DNA of 64,000 nt, taken from contig OY754990.1 of NCBI GenBank assembly GCA_963576475.1, forward strand, positions 11,959,061-12,023,060, read 5' to 3'. Positions 63,655 to 64,000 of the stretch are shown piece after piece (the first letter of the stretch is position 1; every line of letters starts with the position of its first letter). A program made the position numbers and the translations under genes. Source of the stretch: Molanna angustata (lineage: Eukaryota; Arthropoda; Insecta; Trichoptera; Molannidae). The notes beneath the pieces were generated by a model that saw nothing but the letters and a program-made list of their open reading frames with translations, was not told the origin of the DNA and searched no databases.

Positions 63655-64000
63655 ATCCCTGTGTTATATTGGGTGCAGTCTTTGGTCATTTTGAAATATT
63701 TGACAGTTGAAAAAACTGGGAAACACTAATCAGATATCCTTCAAAATCTAATAAGGTCTAAGCGAGAATTAGATATACATGTATGCAAAATTTGAAAAGA
63801 ATCAAATGAGTACTTTAGTCTATAATCGATAAAGTAGAATAAACACGTTTTACATAGTACACAACACACACACACACAGATACACTGTGATGAAATTTTC
63901 AGAATACAATCTCAGCATGATACTAGTTGATAATCTGCAATAAAAAAAAATAACCTTAAAAATTACCCAATCCATAACTCCACACTATATCCCCTTGGGT
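63655..64000 (-). repeat. Dispersed ~540-bp repeat, copy 3, runs off window
   Basis: Inverted copy: TAATCGATAAAGTAGAATAA, a (CA)n run near 63866-63878, and the terminal CACACTATATCCCCTTGGGT matching the left end of copy 2. Confidence 0.75.

Overview
The window is AT-rich eukaryotic nuclear DNA, almost certainly from an insect. Its debris (RTE-like LINE ends, tRNA-derived SINEs, a BEL/Pao-like LTR element, TA-flanked TIR elements, CATA microsatellites) looks most like Lepidoptera, but the order is an inference. There are no bacterial features, no CRISPR array and no confident stand-alone tRNA or rRNA gene.

One host gene dominates. On the minus strand, from 63217 down to 11575, sixteen exons with consensus GT/AG junctions and fully compatible phases encode the middle and C-terminus of RNA-binding protein 25 (RBM25; Drosophila counterpart CG4119, yeast Snu71-like PWI domain). 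The assembled part is 766 residues plus a stop codon: a conserved helical segment, a long Arg/Glu/Asp-rich mixed-charge domain, the segment ending in FLEDYDDERDDPKYY, a Pro/Ser-rich linker, the LVPLDYGE motif and a complete C-terminal PWI domain ending in AKKMGLVK. The N-terminal RRM exons lie beyond 64000. The protein should act in the nucleus in splice-site choice.

Layout: 1-11.4 kb is intergenic 3' flank. It holds a SINE, an 88-bp tandem array beside a dead hAT transposase fragment, a young non-autonomous LTR element lodged in the centre of an inverted-repeat element, and a 34-bp array. From 11.5 to 63.2 kb the RBM25 exons sit in introns built largely of repeats: a 4.1-kb array of about 55 bp units (16.9-21.0 kb), a 3.3-3.7-kb array of hairpin-capable units (39.8-43.4 kb), a 19-bp/26-bp array (36.8-37.6 kb), a 91-bp array with a three-unit higher-order pattern (56.8-58.3 kb), LINE fragments, SINEs, MITEs, large palindromes and a degenerate THAP-domain relic. 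The largest intron (47200-63110) also contains a short two-exon open frame (50811 to 50126, minus) that could be a nested gene or an alternative first exon.

No operon-like or defence-like system is visible. The points most worth checking are the candidate nested/alternative exon, the run of symmetric-phase exons in the mixed-charge domain, an unusual RD/His-rich insertion before the PWI domain, and the palindromic and higher-order repeat structures. Repeat families were judged by eye within this window; names of TE superfamilies are inferences except where protein motifs are cited.
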